Source: Lewinellaceae bacterium (lineage in GTDB: Bacteria; Bacteroidota; Bacteroidia; Chitinophagales; Saprospiraceae). Taken from it: 64,000 nucleotides of DNA. Under the pieces are notes generated by a model, which was not told the origin of the DNA, ran no database searches, and was given only the letters and a program-made list of their open reading frames with translations. Of this stretch, positions 62,164-64,000 are shown piece after piece (the first letter of the stretch is position 1; every line of letters starts with the position of its first letter). The stretch lies in contig JACJYD010000003.1 of NCBI GenBank assembly GCA_020636275.1, forward strand, positions 1-64,000, in the 5' to 3' direction. The translations under genes and the position numbers were made by a program.

Positions 62164-63864
62164 TTAACCACCAACAAAGATATATTGACAAGGGTAAAAC
62201 GCCATCGAGTTACTAGAAATGTTTAAAGTAGGGGCATCACATGGTAATGCATGATTCCCTGATTTGTCTGCTTTAAATGTATGGGGTCCAGCAGGTACGT
62301 AAATTATCAAGAGCATAAGATTATCTCCCATTATTTCATATCTGGAAGGGACTACTTTTATACCATCCACTATCGCCCATGTTTGGTCAGGGCTTGCGAT
62401 AGCATTTTGGCCACTGATAAAAAGGGATATTTCAAACAATTGCTTGGTACAGTCGAACTGAATTTTTTCATTTCTGTGGATATTTTTTTCTTTATTGGTA
62501 CATTGAAATAGTCCTGAGAGATCTCTTACTTCAAATTTGTGAGTTCCTTTTTTAACACGGTAAACCGTTTTAAAATACGGTCCATCAGGCACGGTTTGGG
62601 TCGAAGCAACCTTTTCGACGTTATCCACTTTTAAAAGGGGGTCTCTAAATAAGGTAATGATGCTTACGTCAAATTCACTCGGCGCTGGCGGTGGATTATT
62701 CGCTTTGACTGAACAAGCTAAAACAAAGCGGGTACTATCTTTTGACAAATTAATATTACCGCTACATACGCCATTTTTTCCTGTTACGGAAATAGCGTAC
62801 TGACCTGGATCTTGTTCGGGTAGATATATTTCGCTGGTATCTGAATTGGCTATCCAGTTATCAATTGCCTTTTGGCCCAGGAATACGGAATCAACGATTA
62901 GTGAATTGTCGATCGAAAGAGTAGGCTTGATCTTTTCAACGACGGATTCAGGGGGCTTTGGAGGAGCTGGCGGGTTCATTTTCTTCCATAGCCAGTATCC
63001 GCCGGCCCCAAATGCTGCCAGAGATAATATTACCATTGACACTGCGGCAGCATTCTTTTTATGTCGGTTTAGTATGGAAAGCAGGCCTCTTTTGGAGGGT
63101 GAGGTCTGTTTAGAAATAATAATGTCGGTATCCTTCCAAGAAGAAGCCAATTCATCGGCTTCTGCCTCCATCATGGATGCCACTACGGTCACAGAGCTGA
63201 AATAGGCCATTTCTCGTTTGACTTTTTCGCCCTCTATAGTCTGTACGTTCCATACTTTTATTGCCAGCTTATGCGCTCCTGACTTTTTGGGGATTACGTT
63301 AAAAACCCATTCCGTATAAAATCCGTCATCCGTGAATTGGCGGGAATCAGCGTTTACTCGCTCGATTAAAAAAGCAGCTTCTCCACTATTATCCTCCAAC
63401 TCCACCTCCATTAGCTTGGTAATCGGGATATCTTTGAACGTGATATCGCCCGTTTTTTCAAAGTTTTTCAACAAGATGTTATCGTCTTTAGCCACGCGGA
63501 CTATGCAGGTTGTGCGTTCCTGGATAACCATCTTTTGTGGGATATTGTGCATCAATCGCCCCCATCCATCATTTGAGGTTATCGGGAGAGGCCCAATTTC
63601 TTCCACCGCAATGACAAGCTCAAGCAGTGATTTAACAATTGGTTCTTCATGGATATATTTATTTTCAGGGGTAATTGCTCCGTTACGTAGTTGATTTTGG
63701 AGATCGTTGAACTGAAGTTGTAATTGAGTGATCTCCTTTATTAAATCCTTTGATCTCATCTCCCGGATCAATTCTTCCAGGAATTTAAGCGCATCCTCAA
63801 TTAGATTATGTTCAATCAAGCGCCTAATTGCTTCAATTTTCTCTGTAAAAATCGACTTTTTCAT
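62164..63864 (-). CDS. EAD11-containing membrane protein (probable conflict-system component)
   Basis: 566 aa from the ATG at 63864 (the upstream TTG is weaker). Residues 1-90 resemble effector-associated domain 11: [22 protein letters not shown], then [21 protein letters not shown] and a C-terminal SLLELV helix. EADs are adaptor domains in bacterial immunity-like systems, linking sensors to effectors. Residues about 100-235 form a beta-rich domain ([47 protein letters not shown]). One membrane helix is at about 270-292 ([20 protein letters not shown]). A Pro-rich linker ([10 protein letters not shown]) leads to an extracytoplasmic beta-rich C-terminal half with repeated Cys. No effector domain is present in this protein. 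Its partner is presumably upstream on the same strand, where a gene is cut by the window edge. Confidence 0.72.
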   Translation of the reverse strand: MKKSIFTEKIEAIRRLIEHNLIEDALKFLEELIREMRSKDLIKEITQLQLQFNDLQNQLRNGAITPENKYIHEEPIVKSLLELVIAVEEIGPLPITSNDGWGRLMHNIPQKMVIQERTTCIVRVAKDDNILLKNFEKTGDITFKDIPITKLMEVELEDNSGEAAFLIERVNADSRQFTDDGFYTEWVFNVIPKKSGAHKLAIKVWNVQTIEGEKVKREMAYFSSVTVVASMMEAEADELASSWKDTDIIISKQTSPSKRGLLSILNRHKKNAAAVSMVILSLAAFGAGGYWLWKKMNPPAPPKPPESVVEKIKPTLSIDNSLIVDSVFLGQKAIDNWIANSDTSEIYLPEQDPGQYAISVTGKNGVCSGNINLSKDSTRFVLACSVKANNPPPAPSEFDVSIITLFRDPLLKVDNVEKVASTQTVPDGPYFKTVYRVKKGTHKFEVRDLSGLFQCTNKEKNIHRNEKIQFDCTKQLFEISLFISGQNAIASPDQTWAIVDGIKVVPSRYEIMGDNLMLLIIYVPAGPHTFKADKSGNHALPCDAPTLNISSNSMAFYPCQYIFVGG

Positions 63865-63871
63865 AAAACCG

Positions 63872-64000
63872 CTATTTCTCAATTAATTGATCAAATTGAA
63901 GCCCGCTGCTCTCCGGGTATCTGCCCAAACTCTTTTCGCGGGCCAGCCAGGTCACTGTATGGCCGTCTACCCAACGGGTGCGCCGCCAAACGCTTCGCAC
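63872..64000 (-). CDS. C-terminal end of an unidentified protein (truncated by the window)
   Basis: The minus strand has an open frame from the window edge to a TAG at 63872-63874. It reads in part VWRRTRWVDGHTVTWLAREK and ends QFDQLIEK. The stop lies 7 nt before the EAD11 start codon, so the two genes are almost certainly in one operon. The family is not recognisable from 42 residues. Confidence 0.6.
   Translation of the reverse strand: MRSVWRRTRWVDGHTVTWLAREKSLGRYPESSGLQFDQLIEK

Overview
The window is about 64 kb of chromosome, roughly half G+C, from a member of the Bacteroidota, most likely the Saprospiria (Lewinella/Haliscomenobacter-like). The assignment is inferred from gene content. 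Three proteins carry type IX secretion (Por) C-terminal sorting domains. There are several Bacteroidota-specific families (DUF4270, DUF4286, DUF4290, DUF5723, DUF5916). MurA has the Bacteroidota form with Asp in place of the catalytic Cys. The block glmS - DUF4270 - short GT5 protein // panC - panD - flippase-like protein has the order typical of this phylum, and recognisable promoters are of the -33 TTTG / -7 TAnnTTTG type. No rRNA, tRNA, CRISPR array, insertion sequence or prophage was found.

Layout. 1-6.8 kb: a truncated PKD-repeat T9SS cargo protein, a cysteine synthase family enzyme, a secreted M4 metalloprotease and a GT2 glycosyltransferase. 6.8-10.7 kb: a tight minus-strand set (methyltransferase, DinB-like protein, ABC ATPase, ABC-2 permease, TPR protein). 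10.8-16.6 kb: fatty acid desaturase, DUF6544-like protein, DedA/VTT membrane protein and ClpB, with a striking compound palindrome between the last two. 16.9-26.1 kb: trehalose synthase, an AT-rich barrel protein, a sodium:solute symporter, an M14 peptidase, and a large protease-propeller-barrel fusion. 26.1-26.7 kb: a gene-free convergent gap with a tandem 63-64 bp hairpin repeat. 26.7-39.5 kb: hydrolase, polyprenyl synthase, coiled-coil protein, Asd, lamin-tail protein, DgkA, DUF5723, OmpH, site-2 protease, acyl-CoA dehydrogenase and DUF4286.

39.6-48.6 kb is the cell-wall and coenzyme A block (murA, DUF4290, glmS, DUF4270 lipoprotein, truncated starch-synthase-like protein; divergently panC, panD, flippase-like protein). 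48.6-55.4 kb holds ferritin, an HD-domain protein fused to a Pycsar-type membrane effector domain, topoisomerase IV subunit A, and an ECF sigma factor overlapping a gene for a membrane-anchored protein with an outer-membrane-barrel-like C-terminus. 55.5-64 kb: DUF5916, a subtilase, lipocalin, NhaD, a YdeI-like protein, and at the edge a membrane protein with an N-terminal effector-associated domain 11 (EAD11), preceded by another gene cut by the window end.

The parts most likely to belong to undescribed systems are the EAD11 membrane protein and its truncated partner (right edge), the orphan HD-Pycsar effector fusion cotranscribed with ferritin, and the sigma factor / trans-envelope protein pair. 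A second theme is the number of long, nearly perfect stem-loops in intergenic DNA. Some are ordinary terminators. Others sit just upstream of start codons or form compound or tandem structures that termination does not explain.
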